This document shows positions 61,645 through 64,000 of a stretch of 64,000 nucleotides of DNA, in pieces (the stretch's first letter is position 1; the number at the start of each line of letters is the position of its first letter). This stretch comes from an uncultured beta proteobacterium (GTDB taxonomy: Bacteria; Pseudomonadota; Gammaproteobacteria; Burkholderiales; SG8-41). The DNA lies in the NCBI GenBank assembly GCA_903893565.1, contig CAITMU010000037.1, positions 1 to 64,000 on the forward strand, written 5' to 3'. The notes beneath the pieces were generated by a model that was not told the DNA's origin, did no database searches, and saw nothing but the letters and a program-made list of their open reading frames with translations. A program made the position numbers and the translations under genes.

Positions 61645-63153
61645 TTATCGATCTTTTTTGGGTTGATCTTCGTAGGTTTTCATTAAATCATCCATCAACG
61701 CTTTATCGGATTTATTGTCGTTCGCATTTCCAGCCTCTTCAACCGGGACAGAGAGTTGGACTTTATTTAAATCCACGTCAATTTTCTTATCAAGAAAAAA
61801 CGTCACGGTCTGTGGCACAAAAATCACAATCAACACGAGCAACAACTGCATAAGAACCCAAGGAATGGAGCCTAGATAAATATCCCGAGACTCTACTGGT
61901 TTGGGTAATGACCCATTCTTAAACAAGGTATCGGAAATACCACGCAAATAAAACAAAGCAAATCCAAAAGGCGGGTGCATGAAGCTTGTTTGCATGTTGA
62001 CGCATAATAAGACTCCGAACCAAATCATATCAATACCTAGCTTATCCGCCACGGGACCTAGCAGGGGTAGAATAATGAATGCAATCTCAAAAAAATCTAG
62101 AAAAAAAGCCAAAAAGAAAATAAATGCATTCACGACCAGCAAGAAGCCAATCTGCCCTCCGGGTAAATTACTTAACAGATGCTCGATCCACTTGGCCCCA
62201 TCAACGCCCTGGAACACCAAAGAAAACACCCGAGAGCCAATTAGAATAAATACCACCATCGAGGTGATCCGCATGGTCGAAATCATCCCCTCCCGGATCA
62301 CCTCCCAGTTTAATCGTCGATGAATAGCGGCCAATATGAACGCCCCCACCGCTCCCATCGCCCCCGCCTCAGTGGGCGTGGCAATGGCCACATTCAAACC
62401 GGGTAAGCCCCCCATACTACCTAACACCGACACAATTAAAATCGCCGAGGGAATGATGCCGCGAAGACACTTTTTCCATAAAGCCCATCCATTCAATGTT
62501 CGCGCTTCCCGGGGAATGCCTGGAACGTCTTGAGGACGAAGCTTCGTTAAAACAAAAGTATAGATTGCAAAAAGTAGGATTTGTAAAATGGAAGGTCCCC
62601 AAGCCCCTTTATACATGTCGCCCACCGACTTACCTAACTGATCGGCCATCACGACAAGCACCAGGGATGGGGGCACTAACTGAGTAATCGTGCCGGATGC
62701 GGCCAAAACGCCGGTGGCGTAGCGCATGTTATAACCATAACGCACCATCACGGGTAGGGAAATCATCGCCATAGCGATCACCTGACCGGCCACAGTGCCG
62801 GTGATGGCACCTAGAATAAATCCTACCAAAATCACCGAATAGCCCAGTCCTCCTCGAATAGGACCGAACAACTGCCCCATGGAATCAAGCATATCCTCGG
62901 CCAACCCACATCGTTCGAGCACTGACCCCATCAATGTAAAAAATGGAATCGCGAGGAGTAAATCATTGGAAAGAATGCCAAACACATTTAATGGCAAAGC
63001 GCTCATGAAACTGGCGGGAAACCAACCCATAGAGATGGCAACCAAGCCAGAAAATAAACCCAGCGCTGAGAGAGAGAATGCCACCGGAAATCCGATTAAC
63101 ATGATGACAATGAGCCCCAGAAACATCAAAGGCGCAAACGATTGCATGCTCAT
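61645..63153 (-). CDS. TRAP transporter large permease (DctM)
   Basis: 502 residues, many membrane segments. Typical motifs near the start: SFAPLMFLGLIVIMLIGFPV and later LLAIPFFTLMGSVLER, and GAITGTVAGQVIAMAMISLP. The hydrophilic tail of about 50 residues (KKIDVDLNKVQLSVPVEEAG) is longer than usual. Overlaps the DctQ stop by 4 bp. Confidence 0.92.
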   Translation of the reverse strand: MSMQSFAPLMFLGLIVIMLIGFPVAFSLSALGLFSGLVAISMGWFPASFMSALPLNVFGILSNDLLLAIPFFTLMGSVLERCGLAEDMLDSMGQLFGPIRGGLGYSVILVGFILGAITGTVAGQVIAMAMISLPVMVRYGYNMRYATGVLAASGTITQLVPPSLVLVVMADQLGKSVGDMYKGAWGPSILQILLFAIYTFVLTKLRPQDVPGIPREARTLNGWALWKKCLRGIIPSAILIVSVLGSMGGLPGLNVAIATPTEAGAMGAVGAFILAAIHRRLNWEVIREGMISTMRITSMVVFILIGSRVFSLVFQGVDGAKWIEHLLSNLPGGQIGFLLVVNAFIFFLAFFLDFFEIAFIILPLLGPVADKLGIDMIWFGVLLCVNMQTSFMHPPFGFALFYLRGISDTLFKNGSLPKPVESRDIYLGSIPWVLMQLLLVLIVIFVPQTVTFFLDKKIDVDLNKVQLSVPVEEAGNANDNKSDKALMDDLMKTYEDQPKKDR

Positions 63154-63689
63154 TGCAAGGGCCTTTCATAGTGAAAAGACATCTCGTAAGAGCCATTGAG
63201 CCAACCTACACGTTTAATGATTTCGGAGACACCTTGAAGAATCAATAATGCGAAACCTAAGGGCAGACACAGCATGGCGGGCCAACGAATCAACCCTCCT
63301 GGATTGCCAGACATCTCATGGGTTAAAAACATTTTGAGAAATAGTGGGAATGACTCATACAGCATCAGTAACATCACCGGCATCATAAAAATAATCAGAC
63401 CGAATAAGTCAATATAAACACGAAGGCGACTGGATAATCGCCCATAAATCACATCGACCCTAACATGTTCATTGACACGCAGAACTTGAGCTGAGCCCAA
63501 CATCACACACACGGCAAACAAATACCATTGGATTTCTAACCACGCGTTGGAGCTGTAATCCAATCCGTAACGAATAAAGGCATTACCAGCACTAATAAAA
63601 CAAGATAAGAACACCGCCCAACGGGCAATGCTACCAAAACCATCATTAAGCCGATCAATACCTCGGGCTAGCGAAAGAAGAGTTTTCAT
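63150..63689 (-). CDS. TRAP transporter small permease (DctQ)
   Basis: 179 residues from Met at 63689, chosen because MKTLLSLARGIDRLNDGFG matches the usual family start; alternatives at 63695 and 63755. Four membrane segments and the family stretch SNAWLEIQWYLFAVCVMLGSA. Binds the large permease. The receptor gene is convergent about 2.2 kb away. Confidence 0.9.
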   Translation of the reverse strand: MKTLLSLARGIDRLNDGFGSIARWAVFLSCFISAGNAFIRYGLDYSSNAWLEIQWYLFAVCVMLGSAQVLRVNEHVRVDVIYGRLSSRLRVYIDLFGLIIFMMPVMLLMLYESFPLFLKMFLTHEMSGNPGGLIRWPAMLCLPLGFALLILQGVSEIIKRVGWLNGSYEMSFHYERPLQ

Positions 63690-64000
63690 AGACATCAATG
63701 TTTTTTTAATCGACACGACGGGGTAAAACCCCGCAAAGAATCCAGCTAAGCCCATTTATTATTTTGAAATTTTACCGTTTATTCACAACCTGATCAGCAT
63801 TATCGAAAAAAACGAGCGCCCCCCCCCTGACCCACTTGTCGCCAACGCTGAACTCACCTCATTTTGGTGGAGGGATGAACATTAAACCCGGCCATTTTTT
63901 TTAAATTTGGCTCGATTAGCTTTCATAATAGCCGAACGACTTCACCAAATATCGTTGATTTTACAACCAAATTTACATCAATCCATCGATTTTTCCGCAA

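Overview
The window looks like a chromosomal segment of a betaproteobacterium, most likely Burkholderiales. The basis is five Bug-type receptors of the tripartite tricarboxylate transporter (TTT) family, a PuuD-type membrane urate hydroxylase, AtzE/AtzG-type amidase proteins, and several CO-dehydrogenase/xanthine-dehydrogenase-like molybdenum hydroxylases. By eye the base composition is moderate, with AT-rich intergenic stretches. I cannot name the genus. I saw no tRNA, rRNA, insertion sequence, CRISPR array or prophage. I also recognised no transcriptional regulator, which is unusual for a catabolic region of this size.

Layout. 1-4081: a truncated unknown gene, then a MetE-core methionine synthase, a carboxymuconolactone-decarboxylase-like protein and an HpcH/HpaI aldolase, then the wreck of a VapBC toxin-antitoxin pair. 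4216-7742: a cupin-like protein, a Bug receptor and an MFS transporter. 8184-14935: molybdenum hydroxylase A (FAD, 2Fe-2S and molybdopterin subunits) followed by a NitT/TauT-type ABC importer. 24541-15002, all on the minus strand: a purine-nucleoside-type ABC importer without its ATPase, a Rieske oxygenase, an 8-oxoguanine deaminase, an isochorismatase-fold hydrolase, AtzG, AtzE and an AtzF-like allophanate hydrolase. A Tsx-like outer-membrane channel lies upstream of this run. 26528-35793, plus strand: xdhA-xdhB-xdhC, the missing ABC ATPase, puuD and guaD. 36034-44231: mixed genes (DUF3079, a CopD-like membrane protein, a Bug receptor, a PQQ dehydrogenase convergent with a dihaem cytochrome c, a phytase-like esterase, an alpha/beta hydrolase). 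44287-49764: a Bug receptor, AtzH/HpxZ, allantoinase PuuE and allantoate amidohydrolase on the minus strand, divergent from uraD-uraH. 49888-57106: an ACMSD-like amidohydrolase, a Bug receptor, molybdenum hydroxylase C and a 2,6-dihydroxypyridine-3-monooxygenase-like flavoprotein. 57263-59466: a Bug receptor overlapping an MFS gene. 59901-63689: a TRAP transporter.

Together the central 34 kb encodes a nearly complete route for purines: outer-membrane channel, ABC import, guanine and 8-oxoguanine deamination, xanthine oxidation, urate oxidation (PuuD, UraH, UraD), allantoin opening (PuuE) and allantoate hydrolysis. Ureidoglycolate lyase and urease or urea carboxylase are not in the window. The most interesting part is the AtzG/AtzE/AtzF plus isochorismatase set inside the same directional run as the 8-oxoguanine deaminase and the nucleoside importer. 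It suggests a branch for carboxylated-urea compounds such as carboxybiuret, biuret or triuret arising from oxidised purines. A second candidate is the molybdenum hydroxylase C / flavin monooxygenase / amidohydrolase cluster, which resembles pathways for N-heteroaromatic rings.
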